Source: a virus
Virus record (IMG/VR): IMGVR_UViG_3300011258_000185
Location: 1-29,702 of that record
Strand: one strand, 5' to 3'
DNA length: 29,702 bases
The translations under genes and the position numbers were made by a program. How positions within the stretch are numbered: the first letter of the stretch is position 1; each line of letters opens with the position of its first letter. This document shows, in pieces, positions 1 through 7,342 of this stretch. The notes beneath the pieces are model-generated. The model had not been told where the DNA came from and did not search any database. It saw nothing but the letters and a program-made list of their open reading frames with translations.

Positions 1-18
1 GCAATAGCTTTAGGATAA
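1..18 (+). CDS. C-terminal end of an upstream gene (partial)
   Basis: Frame 1 reads five codons (AIALG) and then a TAA stop, immediately before the strong Shine-Dalgarno sequence of the next gene. It is probably the last codons of a gene cut by the window edge. Too short to identify. Confidence 0.3.
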   Translation, partial: AIALG

Positions 19-27
19 GGAGAACAC

Positions 28-378
28 ATGGCTAACACTTTTAAAGTAAAAACAAATGGGGCAATGCCCACTAGTGCTGGAACTCCTTTAACACTTTACA
101 CAGTTCCAAATTCTACAACTACAGTAATTATTGGCTTAACACTTTGTAATATCCACACAACAACTGTTACAGCAGATGTTCAATTAGTTTCAGATACTTC
201 AGATACAGAAACAAACGAAACAGTTTTATTAATTAAAGATGTGTCTATTCCAGCTGGTGCATCATTAGAACTTTTAACAGGTGGTAAAGTTGTTGTTCAA
301 GCAACTGATATTATTAAAATAGATTGTTCAGTTACAGCAAAGATAGATGCAACATTATCAATATTAGAAATTACATAG
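28..378 (+). CDS. Small virion-associated (tail/neck type) protein
   Basis: 116 residues, Thr/Val/Ile-rich, with regularly alternating hydrophobic residues that suggest an all-beta fold. The ending resembles small tail or virion proteins found next to fibre genes in marine phages: an antiparallel-looking stretch, then a loop with PAGASLELL near residue 77. The start is well supported by AAGGAG about seven bases upstream. No signal peptide or membrane segment. It opens the fibre block and ends nine bases before the first fibre gene. A role as a fibre attachment or head/tail decoration protein is inferred from position and composition, not from a recognised domain. Confidence 0.6.
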   Translation: MANTFKVKTNGAMPTSAGTPLTLYTVPNSTTTVIIGLTLCNIHTTTVTADVQLVSDTSDTETNETVLLIKDVSIPAGASLELLTGGKVVVQATDIIKIDCSVTAKIDATLSILEIT

Positions 379-387
379 GAGTTTTAA

Positions 388-1143
388 TTGTCTTACATAG
401 GAAAAACACCTACACCAGCACCTTTAACAAGTTCTGATATAACTGATGGAATAATATCTACTTCAAAACTTGCAGATACATCTGTTACAAATGCAAAACT
501 AAACGCAGATTTAATTTCAGCAGAAACAGAATTAGCAACTGCACCAGCAGATACAGATGAGTTATTGATTAGTGATGCTGGAGTTTTAAAAAGAATAGAT
601 GCAAGTTTAGTTGGTGGTAGTGGTGGTATGGCTTTATTGGATTCAGGTAGTGTATCAAGCACAACTTCTCAATTAAGTTTCAACACAACTTATGTAACAA
701 CAACATACCGACATTATAGATTGCTTATGTCAGGAAAAGTCACAACCGATAACACAGGAATTCAAGCAAGATATAGAACAACTGATGGCTCATCAACTGT
801 AAATTCAGGTTATGCTTTTAGTTGTCATGAAATAGGTACTAATAGTAATTCTACGAGGCAAGGTAGTGTAGGTTACGTAAATATTACCAATCAGTATTAT
901 TTAGGTAATGGTGCCAATGAGGGTTTTAATATGGTTTTAGATTTTATGTCGCCTTTAAGTAATACAGTTCCTACACAAATGATGTGGAATATTGTAAGTG
1001 CTGATAATGGCGATAGCTTTAGACATCAAATAGGTGCATCAAGAAGAAATGATGGAACAGAACAACATGGTGGATTAGTTCTTTATATGACATCAGGAGA
1101 CTTTGCAGAATACACTTATGAATTTTATGGATACAATAAATAG
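388..1143 (+). CDS. Tail fibre protein 1
   Basis: 251 residues, start codon TTG with TAGGAG upstream. The N-terminus MSYIGKTP is nearly the same as that of the fibre at 1449 (MSYIGKSP), so it is probably the docking segment to the virion. Residues 18-40 carry the ITDGIISTSKLAD...SVTNAKL stalk motif common in phage fibres, and residues 48-71 a second stalk motif (ELATAPADTDELLISD). From about residue 95 a beta-rich C-terminal domain (YRHYRLLMSG) is the likely receptor-binding head. It is followed eight bases later by a chaperone-like gene, a pairing repeated three times here. Fibre assignment is confident; the receptor is unknown. Confidence 0.8.
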   Translation: MSYIGKTPTPAPLTSSDITDGIISTSKLADTSVTNAKLNADLISAETELATAPADTDELLISDAGVLKRIDASLVGGSGGMALLDSGSVSSTTSQLSFNTTYVTTTYRHYRLLMSGKVTTDNTGIQARYRTTDGSSTVNSGYAFSCHEIGTNSNSTRQGSVGYVNITNQYYLGNGANEGFNMVLDFMSPLSNTVPTQMMWNIVSADNGDSFRHQIGASRRNDGTEQHGGLVLYMTSGDFAEYTYEFYGYNK

Positions 1144-1151
1144 GATAAATT

Positions 1152-1448
1152 ATGCCAAGATATAAAATAGAAAATGGAATAAAAATACAATTTACAGCAG
1201 AAGAAGAAGCACAAAGAGATATTGAAGAACAAGAATGGAATGATGGTGCTTTTGATAGAGCATTAGAAAATTTAAGAAATAAAAGAAATAATTTATTAAA
1301 AGAAACTGATTATTTTGCTTTATCAGATGTTTCAATGTCAGATGACATGACACAATACAGAAAAGATTTAAGAGATTTAACAAATAATTTAGATACAGTA
1401 GAAAAAGTTGAATCTGTAGAATTTCCAACAAAACCAAGTGGAGTATAG
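1152..1448 (+). CDS. Tail fibre assembly chaperone-like protein (Phage_tail_APC type)
   Basis: 98 residues, highly charged. The segment RNNLLKETDYFALSDV, followed by MTQYRKDLRDLTNN and a final PTKP, is the hallmark of the phage tail assembly chaperone family (PF16778-like), whose members are encoded directly after fibre genes. It lies between two fibre genes with minimal spacing (stop at 1448, next ATG at 1449). Its likely job is folding or trimerisation of the adjacent fibre. Function is inferred from family and position. Confidence 0.72.
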   Translation: MPRYKIENGIKIQFTAEEEAQRDIEEQEWNDGAFDRALENLRNKRNNLLKETDYFALSDVSMSDDMTQYRKDLRDLTNNLDTVEKVESVEFPTKPSGV

Positions 1449-2429
1449 ATGAGTTATATAGGAAAATCCCCAGCAGTAGGAAACTTTGTTAAGCTAGATG
1501 CTATAACAACTTCATCTACAAATACATATAACCTAACTGTAGATTCTGTTGCATTTGTACCTGAATCTGCAAATCATATGCTGGTATCACTCAATGGGGT
1601 AATTCAAGCACCTCTTTCATCTTTCTCAGTATCAGGCTCAACAATTACTTTTTTACCATCATCAGGAACTTTATCTTCATCAGACGTCATTGACTTTATC
1701 ATGGTCTATGGAAATGTACTTGATATTGGAACACCATCAGATTCTACTGTTACAAATGCTAAAACAAATTTCGTATCAACATCATCATCTGCTGGATTAC
1801 AAATCAAAGGCGATAACACTACTGCTGGAACTTTACAGCTTAACTGTGAACAAAATAGTCATGGAATTAAATTGCGTAGCCCTAGTCATAGTGCAAGTGC
1901 TTCATACACTTTAACTTTCCCTACAACAGATGGAAACGCAGATGAATTTTTAAAAACTGATGGCTCTGGTGCTTTATCTTGGGCTAGTGCTGGTGGTAGT
2001 AATACGCCATACTTTCATGCTAATTCAGGTTCAGCAACAAGTATATCTAATAATTCTATGACAAAAGTAGCATTTACAAATGAAGTTTATGATTCAGCAA
2101 ATAATTTTGCCTCAAGTAGATTTACTCCAACAACAGCTGGTAAATATGTTCTTCATTTTAGTGTAGCAATAAACACAGGTGGAAGTGGTAGTGCAGTTTA
2201 TCCAATACTTTTTATAAATGGTGCTGAAAATGGTAATGCAACAAGAATAAGAAAATATCATAATGGGAGTGGTGGTGCTATACAAACTTATCATACAACA
2301 GCAATAGTTTCGGCAAATGGAACTGGAGATTATTATGAAGTTTATTTTTATCAAAATACTGGAGGATCAGTAGACACTTATAACTCGACAAATGATACAT
2401 TTTTTTTTGGATACAAATTAATAGAATAG
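1449..2429 (+). CDS. Tail fibre protein 2 with C-terminal C1q/TNF-like domain
   Basis: 326 residues. The N-terminus MSYIGKSPAVGN matches the docking segment of the 388 fibre. Residues about 27-55 (YNLTVDSVAFVP, then LVSLNGVIQAP) are a common phage fibre neck motif. A Ser/Thr/Gly-rich stalk runs to about residue 185. The last 140 residues read as a C1q-like jelly roll: TPYFHANSG, then VAFTNEVYDSANNF, RFTPTTAGKYVLHFSV, and a final beta strand FFFGYKLIE. C1q/TNF folds trimerise, which fits a fibre tip. No RBS spacing: the ATG abuts the previous stop, so translation is probably coupled. Confidence 0.82.
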   Translation: MSYIGKSPAVGNFVKLDAITTSSTNTYNLTVDSVAFVPESANHMLVSLNGVIQAPLSSFSVSGSTITFLPSSGTLSSSDVIDFIMVYGNVLDIGTPSDSTVTNAKTNFVSTSSSAGLQIKGDNTTAGTLQLNCEQNSHGIKLRSPSHSASASYTLTFPTTDGNADEFLKTDGSGALSWASAGGSNTPYFHANSGSATSISNNSMTKVAFTNEVYDSANNFASSRFTPTTAGKYVLHFSVAINTGGSGSAVYPILFINGAENGNATRIRKYHNGSGGAIQTYHTTAIVSANGTGDYYEVYFYQNTGGSVDTYNSTNDTFFFGYKLIE

Positions 2430-2438
2430 GACAAAAAT

Positions 2439-2768
2439 ATGGCTACACTTTTTACAAAAACAAAACTTTATTTAGAAGCTAACTCTAAAACTTGGGAAGC
2501 TGAACAAGAAAACATTAGATTACAAAATGATGGAGATGGAGATTATATTCATACATGGTCAGTAGATGGATTAGCAAAGCCTACAGATGAACAATTAGCA
2601 ACTTATGAAACTGCTGGAAACACAGAAGAAAGTAATAATACAGTTATTGCTACAAGAAAAAAATTATACGGAACATGGGAATCACAACTTGAAGAAATTT
2701 ATGATGATGGTATTGATAGTTGGAAAGCTAGAATACAACAAATAAAAACAGATAATCCTAAAGGTTAA
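2439..2768 (+). CDS. Fibre-associated chaperone-like protein (XkdW-like)
   Basis: 109 residues, acidic and helical. The segment KPTDEQLATYE near residue 47 and the C-terminus with W-ESQLEEIYDDGIDSWKARIQQIK and a final PKG resemble small XkdW-type proteins encoded after phage tail fibres. It follows fibre 2 by nine bases and precedes fibre 3 by two. Proposed role: assembly partner of fibre 2. Medium confidence, because the motif is short and family functions are mostly predicted. Confidence 0.65.
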   Translation: MATLFTKTKLYLEANSKTWEAEQENIRLQNDGDGDYIHTWSVDGLAKPTDEQLATYETAGNTEESNNTVIATRKKLYGTWESQLEEIYDDGIDSWKARIQQIKTDNPKG

Positions 2769-2770
2769 TT

Positions 2771-3328
2771 ATGGCATTAGTAAAATTAAACGCAACACAA
2801 GGACTTACAGGAACATTACCAGCAGTTAGTGGTGCGAACTTAACAGGGGTTAGTGCAGGAAAAATTTTGCAAGTTGTGAGTTCCGAAAATAGTTATTCAG
2901 CAGGTTACACAAGCACAAGTGCAACAGACTTTCTAAGTGCTAGTGGTGTAACTTGGGAAACAGCAATTACGCCAAGTGCAACTAGTTCAAAAATATTATT
3001 ACTTGAAAAACTTACTTTATATCAAGCAGATCACAATGATAGTACAGCACAAGAAAAAAGGTGGTTTTTACATCTTTACAGAAAAATTGGTAGTGGTTCT
3101 TATAGTGCAATTCGATCAGCAAATTGGATGGGTCATTATTATTATAATGGTACATCAAGAGTAGATTTACAAGCCTATCCATTTCACGAAAGCAAATATG
3201 ATACACCTAACACAACCTCAACAGTTACATATAAATATATGATAGGTATGCACGGTAGTGACAGAAAAGCTAATGCCAATGGGGACGGCAAAACATCAGT
3301 ATTAAATTTATTAGAGGTAGCAGGATAA
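2771..3328 (+). CDS. Tail fibre protein 3
   Basis: 185 residues. The N-terminal LTGTLPAVSGANLTGVSAGKI motif is the short collagen-like or neck segment widely used at the start of small phage fibre or tip proteins. The rest is beta-rich with aromatic clusters (for example MGHYYYNGTSR) typical of a binding head. Unlike the fibres at 388 and 1449 it lacks the MSYIGK docking segment, so it may attach elsewhere on the tail. It overlaps the next gene by a TAATG junction. Confidence 0.72.
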   Translation: MALVKLNATQGLTGTLPAVSGANLTGVSAGKILQVVSSENSYSAGYTSTSATDFLSASGVTWETAITPSATSSKILLLEKLTLYQADHNDSTAQEKRWFLHLYRKIGSGSYSAIRSANWMGHYYYNGTSRVDLQAYPFHESKYDTPNTTSTVTYKYMIGMHGSDRKANANGDGKTSVLNLLEVAG

Positions 3329-3633
3329 TGACAAACGATACAATATTAAGAGCAATATTTAAAATTAATCCAAATGCTCAATGTGTAGTTGGTGGAAATA
3401 GTTTAGATGAAATTAAATGGCTTGACGGAACAACACCTATTCCTAAAGCTGACATAGAAGCTAAGATGAATGAATTACAAGCTGAGTATGATGCTGAAGA
3501 ATGGAAAAGAAATAGACAAGCAGAATATCCAACACATGAAGATTGTATTCACGCACTATTAGATGGTGGCGATACACTTACTGAACTACAAGAAAAAAGA
3601 CAGACAGTTAAAACAAAATATCCTAAACCATAA
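3328..3633 (+). CDS. Fibre-associated chaperone-like protein (XkdW-like) 2
   Basis: 101 residues. The N-terminal half (ILRAIFKINPNAQCVV, then DEIKWLDGTTPIPKADI) and the C-terminal HALLDGGDTLTELQEKRQ with a final YPKP are recurrent in small proteins downstream of phage fibres. Its start overlaps the stop of fibre 3 (TAATG), implying coupled translation. It is the third member of the alternating fibre/chaperone series. Function inferred. Confidence 0.68.
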   Translation: MTNDTILRAIFKINPNAQCVVGGNSLDEIKWLDGTTPIPKADIEAKMNELQAEYDAEEWKRNRQAEYPTHEDCIHALLDGGDTLTELQEKRQTVKTKYPKP

Positions 3634-3642
3634 GGAGTTTAG

Positions 3643-4122
3643 ATGAATCTTTCAAAACATTTTACATTAGAAGAATTTGAGAAATCTCAAACAGCTACAA
3701 GAAAAGGTATTAAAAATAAAGCTGGTAGTGGAGAGATTAAAAATTTAGGAGATCTTTGTTATGAAGTGCTAGAGCCTGTAAGAGCAAAGTTTGACAGGCC
3801 TGTTACTATCACTTCTGGCTATCGTTCAGAAGCGTTATGTGAAGCAATAGGAAGTAAAAAAACTTCACAGCACACTACTGGGAATGCGTGTGATTTTGAG
3901 ATAGCTGGAATTTCTAATTTAGCTGTCGCACTTTGGATCGAAAATAATGTTGATTTTGACCAGCTGATTTTAGAGTTCTATACAGGAGAGCCTAATAGTG
4001 GTTGGATACATGTATCGTATAAAGATGGCTCTAACAGAAAACAAGTATTAACATTCGATGGAAAATCATATATCAATGGATTACCTGAAGCTAAATGGTC
4101 AGGTGGAAAATTAACCAACTAA
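3643..4122 (+). CDS. Endolysin, peptidase M15 (D-Ala-D-Ala carboxypeptidase/L-Ala-D-Glu type)
   Basis: 159 residues, the usual length of single-domain Peptidase_M15_3 proteins. Zinc-site motifs are present: SQHTTGNACDFE (His77, Asp84) and GWIHVSY (His123), preceded by the conserved TSGYRS at 58-62. There is no signal peptide, so it needs a holin to reach the wall; holin-like genes follow at 4412 and 5743. It cuts peptide cross-bridges in peptidoglycan during lysis. RBS AAGGAG lies just before the ATG. An alternative role as a virion wall hydrolase is possible given the neighbouring fibre genes, but the downstream lysis context favours endolysin. Confidence 0.88.
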   Translation: MNLSKHFTLEEFEKSQTATRKGIKNKAGSGEIKNLGDLCYEVLEPVRAKFDRPVTITSGYRSEALCEAIGSKKTSQHTTGNACDFEIAGISNLAVALWIENNVDFDQLILEFYTGEPNSGWIHVSYKDGSNRKQVLTFDGKSYINGLPEAKWSGGKLTN

Positions 4123-4134
4123 TAGGAGAAAGCT

Positions 4135-4215
4135 ATGCCAAGAGGAATGGGAACTTACGGAAGTAAAAAAGGACGACCACCAAAAAAGAAAAAAAATAAA
4201 AAGAAGAAGAAATAG
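4135..4215 (+). CDS. Very small Lys-rich protein
   Basis: 26 residues: MPRGMGTYGSKKGRPPKK followed by an almost pure lysine tail. TAGGAG sits about seven bases upstream of the ATG. The MP-G-GTYGSK-GRPPKK pattern recurs in marine phage genomes, so it is probably real despite its size. The AT-hook-like GRPP and poly-Lys tail suggest nucleic-acid binding, perhaps packaging-related. Function unknown. Confidence 0.65.
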   Translation: MPRGMGTYGSKKGRPPKKKKNKKKKK

Positions 4216-4217
4216 TA

Positions 4218-4412
4218 ATGAGAAAAAAAGCTGTATGGAATAGAACTAGGCCAAAGAAATTAGGAAAGCCAAAAGCATTCAACAAAAAATCTAAAGCCTA
4301 CAAAAGTGCAAAAGCTAAGGCTGATCGAAGATTCGGTAGTGGTGTTAGTTTAGTTAAGAATATGTTTATTTCACAAGCTATAAAAAAATACAAACCTAGA
4401 AAGAAAAAATAA
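4218..4412 (+). CDS. Small highly basic protein
   Basis: 64 residues, more than a third Lys/Arg, containing KAKADRRFGSGVSLVKNMF, then a basic C-terminus. It starts just after the 26-residue gene and overlaps the next start (TAATG), so it is in a coupled cluster. The composition suggests nucleic-acid or virion interior binding. No domain recognised. Confidence 0.65.
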   Translation: MRKKAVWNRTRPKKLGKPKAFNKKSKAYKSAKAKADRRFGSGVSLVKNMFISQAIKKYKPRKKK

Positions 4413-4606
4413 TGCCTAAACAAAACGCATTACAAAAAATCGAATCACACGAAAAGCTATGTCGTATTATGCAAAAGCTAACACATGATAAAATTCATGT
4501 TATTGAAGAAAGAGTAAAAAGATTAGAAAAAATTTTATTAGTTTGCACAGGCTCATTAATTAGTGCTATGGGTTATGTGATTATGGTATTAGCAGATAAA
4601 GTCTAA
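4412..4606 (+). CDS. Small coiled-coil membrane protein, holin/XhlA-like
   Basis: 64 residues. Residues 5-40 are a charged amphipathic helix (HVIEERVKRLEKI) followed by one hydrophobic segment at about 41-60 (LLVCTGSLISAMGYVIMVLA) and a short tail. This order is typical of XhlA-type haemolysin/holin-associated proteins. It lies two genes after the endolysin, which supports a role in membrane permeabilisation. Alternative: a generic membrane anchor. Starts within the stop of the previous gene. Confidence 0.55.
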   Translation: MPKQNALQKIESHEKLCRIMQKLTHDKIHVIEERVKRLEKILLVCTGSLISAMGYVIMVLADKV

Positions 4607-4648
4607 ACCTTTACAAAACAATAAAAAGAAAGTACAAGCTGTAAGTGT

Positions 4649-5347
4649 ATGAACAAACGTATTCTTGTAATTAGTGATATGCATATCCCTTACCATCACA
4701 AGGATAGTATAAAATTTCTAAAAGAAATAAAAAAAGAATTTAAACCTGACACCATCGTCAATATTGGAGATAGTTTGGACTTTCACGCTATCAGTATGCA
4801 TGACAGTAATCCTGATTTATATTCAGCTGGTTATGAACTAAAAGAAGCTAGAAGATACATAAAAGAGTTAGAAGAAGTCTTTCCTGAAGTTACAGAAGTA
4901 GATAGTAATCATTCTAGTTTAGTTTATCGTAGAGCATTAAAGCATGGAATGAGTAAAGAATTTTTAAGAGATTATGGAGAATTTTTAGGTACTAAAAAAT
5001 GGAAATGGATAGACGATTTAACTTTAACAATGTCAAATGGTCAAAGATGTTTTTTTACGCATGGCCGTAGTGCAGATGTTTTAAAGACAAGTCAAACAAT
5101 GGGTATGAGTTGTGTACAAGGACACTATCATACTAAATTTGTAATAAGCTGGTGGGCTAATCCTGACAATCTATTCTTTGGTATGAATGTTGGTTGTTTA
5201 ATTAATCAAAAATCAATGGCCTTTGCATATGCTAAAAACTTCAAAACAAGATTTATTTTAGGTTGTGGTATAATCTTAAATGGTGTACCTAGATTACTAC
5301 CGATGGTGCTAGATAAAAATGGAAATTGGATAAAACAGATAGTATGA
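4649..5347 (+). CDS. Calcineurin-like metallophosphoesterase
   Basis: 232 residues. Metal-binding motifs are in order: DMH (Asp10, His12), GDSLDFH (Asp41), the usual GNHE motif in the variant form DSNH (Asn87, His88), THG (His138) and GHYH (His159, His161). The fold is therefore a binuclear metallophosphoesterase acting on a phosphodiester or phosphomonoester; the substrate cannot be told from sequence. Phage relatives are often called DNA repair or nucleotide phosphoesterases. Its stop overlaps the next gene (ATGA). It sits among lysis genes, an odd position for nucleic-acid metabolism. Confidence 0.8.
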   Translation: MNKRILVISDMHIPYHHKDSIKFLKEIKKEFKPDTIVNIGDSLDFHAISMHDSNPDLYSAGYELKEARRYIKELEEVFPEVTEVDSNHSSLVYRRALKHGMSKEFLRDYGEFLGTKKWKWIDDLTLTMSNGQRCFFTHGRSADVLKTSQTMGMSCVQGHYHTKFVISWWANPDNLFFGMNVGCLINQKSMAFAYAKNFKTRFILGCGIILNGVPRLLPMVLDKNGNWIKQIV

Positions 5348-5628
5348 GTTCAAATACACTAAAAAAGACCCTTTTAAAGAGCCATAGAGCCACGCAGACG
5401 AACAATTCAGCATTTTCCGAACAAGTATCAGGAAATCACTATAAGAGCCTTAAAATTCAGCCTTTAGAGTATTGTATGGCTAATGGGCTTAATGCTTGTC
5501 AAACTCATGTTATTAAATATGTTTCTAGATACGATAAGAAATGGAAAGATAAAAAAGATCAAATTAAAGATTTGAAAAAAGCAAAGCATGTAATCGACAT
5601 GCAAATTGAATTATTAGAGAAAGAATAA
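5344..5628 (+). CDS. DUF3310 protein
   Basis: 94 residues from the ATG that overlaps the previous stop (ATGA); a TTG 18 bases upstream would give 100 residues but lacks the coupling geometry. The core GNHYKSLKIQPLEYC, then HVIKYVSRYD-K-KDQIKDLKKAKHVID, is the DUF3310 signature found in many phages, sometimes linked to nucleotide-kinase-like proteins. Cytosolic. Function not established. Confidence 0.75.
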   Translation: MSSNTLKKTLLKSHRATQTNNSAFSEQVSGNHYKSLKIQPLEYCMANGLNACQTHVIKYVSRYDKKWKDKKDQIKDLKKAKHVIDMQIELLEKE

Positions 5629-5662
5629 TTGAAAAATAAAAAAAAAGGAATAATAGGAATGA

Positions 5663-5746
5663 ATGAAATTCACTTATTTAATTTATTCGATTCTTCTGGT
5701 ATATTGGACAACATTATTAATTTTAACAAGTAATACTTATTTATGA
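5663..5746 (+). CDS. 27-residue hydrophobic peptide
   Basis: Starts MKFTYLIYSILLVYW and continues TTLLILTSNTYL, so it is essentially one transmembrane segment. AGGA lies four bases upstream of the ATG, and the TGA stop overlaps the ATG of the holin-like gene at 5743 (ATGA). An alternative overlapping reading frame from ATG 5659 (24 residues) lacks this coupling. It could be a small holin partner, antiholin or coupling leader. The call rests on hydrophobicity, RBS and overlap only. Confidence 0.5.
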   Translation: MKFTYLIYSILLVYWTTLLILTSNTYL

Positions 5747-6108
5747 TATTTAGTTTATTAAACAATCCTCTAACAAAATTAGCAGTTAGTAAAGTTACTG
5801 ATCATCTAAAACACAAAGCAGAAAAAGTAAAAACTATTAGAGAAGCTGAAATTCAGGCTTGTAAAGAAGTAGATGTGCAAAGAATTAAAAGCCAAGATAA
5901 AAGTTGGAAAGATGAAATTTTAATGCTATGGCTAGTAGGAATGTTAAGTACAGGCTGGTTTGATAGTACAAGAGATAATTTTGAAGAGTGGGTAAGAATC
6001 ATCAATGACCTCCCTGATAGCGTATGGTATCTCGTAATTATTGTTTTCACTGCAACATTCTCAACCAAGATGACAGATAAGGTTTTAAACCGAAACAAAA
6101 AGAAGTAA
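5743..6108 (+). CDS. Holin-like membrane protein (3TM GTA-holin type)
   Basis: 121 residues. A short hydrophobic N-terminus, a charged helix (residues 20-56), the motif SWKDEILMLWLVGML (54-68), a loop ending NDLPDSVWY, and a second hydrophobic segment (94-107) followed by a basic tail. The W-KDE helix / LP-W / final helix pattern resembles the 3-TM holin family described for gene transfer agents and marine phages (PF11351-like). It would form the inner-membrane lesion that lets the M15 endolysin out. Starts within the stop of the preceding hydrophobic peptide. Confidence 0.62.
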   Translation: MIFSLLNNPLTKLAVSKVTDHLKHKAEKVKTIREAEIQACKEVDVQRIKSQDKSWKDEILMLWLVGMLSTGWFDSTRDNFEEWVRIINDLPDSVWYLVIIVFTATFSTKMTDKVLNRNKKK

Positions 6109-6117
6109 TATGTCCTA

Positions 6118-6363
6118 ATGGACAAGTTAAAAGTTGACGCTGTAATCACAGATTTAGAACTACAATTAGAAACACAAAACAGCCCTTATGGTAGCTTTGT
6201 TAATTTTAGATTCATTGATGTATTTCCATATTTTACAAAAGTTAATGAGATGGTAAATGAGATTAAGAATAGGAGTGATGTGGAATTAATTAATTATGAA
6301 TATTCTTATACAGGAATCCACGAAGATACAGATTTAAAACATTTTGATGTTACAATAAACTAG
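6118..6363 (+). CDS. Hypothetical protein
   Basis: 81 residues, acidic, mixed alpha/beta by appearance (KLKVDAVITDLELQLET at the start, YEYSYTGIHED near the end). No motif recognised. It is the last rightward gene before the convergent junction; its TAG stop lies inside a hairpin (6360-6392). No strong Shine-Dalgarno sequence is seen before the ATG. Confidence 0.55.
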   Translation: MDKLKVDAVITDLELQLETQNSPYGSFVNFRFIDVFPYFTKVNEMVNEIKNRSDVELINYEYSYTGIHEDTDLKHFDVTIN

Positions 6364-6392
6364 GGCAGTTTTGATCCAAAAAACCACCCTAG
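6360..6392. terminator. Hairpin at convergent gene junction
   Basis: CTAGGG (6360-6365) pairs with CCCTAG (6387-6392). After a two-base mismatch, GTTTT (6368-6372) pairs with AAAAC (6380-6384), leaving a seven-base loop. It sits exactly where the rightward and leftward blocks meet. No strong U-tract on either strand, so terminator function is moderate inference. Confidence 0.45.
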
Positions 6393-6422
6393 CCAAACTA
6401 CTCACTCTCGCTCATAGTTCTA

Positions 6423-6449
6423 TTTACTAACGCAAGGATTGTTAGTAAA
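6423..6449 (+). terminator. Perfect 9-bp hairpin, probable bidirectional terminator
   Basis: TTTACTAAC (6423-6431) and GTTAGTAAA (6441-6449) form a perfect inverted repeat with a nine-base loop. On the plus strand a T-rich run (TTCTTTTATC) follows, as expected of a weak intrinsic terminator. It lies between the convergent stop codons at 6363 and 6460. Confidence 0.55.
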
Positions 6450-6459
6450 ATTCTTTTAT

Positions 6460-6831
6460 CTATTTCATCAACTTTTCAGTTGCAATAGTATTAATAGATT
6501 GTTGCTTCAAGTTTTCGCAATACGAATGAGCCAACTTAGATTGTATTTTATAATACAAATATGCTTTATGAGATTTTAAGAAATCAACTTTGACATCTTT
6601 ATATCTCTTATCGTTACTTGCTTTAACTTTTGCTAAAGATACAGATATTTTTTCATTATCCATTCTTTCACTAACAACAAAATCAAAAACTTCTTGTACC
6701 TGATCTTTGAAATTATGATATTCTATTTCAGCGTCAGCAAATAGCTTATCTACTTTATCTAAATATATTAATATCTGATCAGGGTTAAAAGTCTTTGGCC
6801 TTAACTCTATGTACTTTGGTTGCTCGGCCAT
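6460..6831 (-). CDS. Hypothetical helical protein of recombination block
   Basis: 123 residues, charged and predominantly helical (for example ILIYLDKVDKLFADAEIEYH and VSLAKVKASNDKRYKDVKVD), with HSYCENLKQQSINTI near the C-terminus. Its ATG overlaps the stop of the SSB-like gene (TAATG), so the two are co-translated, and an exonuclease gene lies one further upstream. That context suggests a DNA recombination or repair accessory protein, but no domain is recognised. Confidence 0.65.
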   Translation of the reverse strand: MAEQPKYIELRPKTFNPDQILIYLDKVDKLFADAEIEYHNFKDQVQEVFDFVVSERMDNEKISVSLAKVKASNDKRYKDVKVDFLKSHKAYLYYKIQSKLAHSYCENLKQQSINTIATEKLMK

Positions 6832-7334
6832 TAACCAAGTTCTCTTTCATACATATCAGGGTTGAAATCAGTTGGATTTTCTTTTGTCCAATCAATTTCC
6901 TCTCTAGGACTTTCAGGCAACTTGTCGTCAGTAAGCTGTACACCTTGTTTAGCTTGTTGATAGCTTTGTTGAGGTTGTTGCATTACAGGTTGTTGCATGT
7001 TCGGTTGAGGATTATAACCAGCTTTACTAAATGGTTTAACGAAATAATAAGTTATTTCTAACTCTAAACCATTATTCCATTGATTAGCTTCTGATTGTAC
7101 TGTTTTAGCACCCCATTTAAGAACGTATCCTGATCGAACATATTCTTGTACTTTAGGAGTGTTTAACCAACCTTGTATGTTATTTAAATCAAACATAGCT
7201 TTAGTTAAAGTACATTTGAATTGAGCCTTATTAGATGAAGCTTGATACTCCATTTTTGGGGCTTGTTTTCCTGTGCTATACATTTTTAATGTTAAACCAC
7301 AGAACGGCAGTTGTGCTTGTTGCATTTGTGTCAT
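6831..7334 (-). CDS. SSB-like / candidate recombination DNA-binding protein
   Basis: 167 residues with single-strand-binding-protein architecture: an N-terminal domain of about 100 residues with beta-like strands (KAQFKCTLTKAMFDL, LELEITYYFVKPF), a Gln/Pro-rich flexible linker (about 108-130, NPQPNMQQPVMQQPQQ) and a charged tail. The canonical acidic DDDIPF tip is absent. It lies next to the exonuclease gene (stop of that gene eight bases upstream) with AAGGA before the start. It could be an SSB or an annealing partner for the nuclease. Inference from architecture and neighbours. Confidence 0.5.
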   Translation of the reverse strand: MTQMQQAQLPFCGLTLKMYSTGKQAPKMEYQASSNKAQFKCTLTKAMFDLNNIQGWLNTPKVQEYVRSGYVLKWGAKTVQSEANQWNNGLELEITYYFVKPFSKAGYNPQPNMQQPVMQQPQQSYQQAKQGVQLTDDKLPESPREEIDWTKENPTDFNPDMYERELG

Positions 7335-7342
7335 GTTTTTCC

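Noticed and set aside
4649-4660. Start of the metallophosphoesterase as a separate leader peptide
   Set aside because: The frame is continuous and the D-x-H motif begins at residue 10, so it is the enzyme N-terminus.
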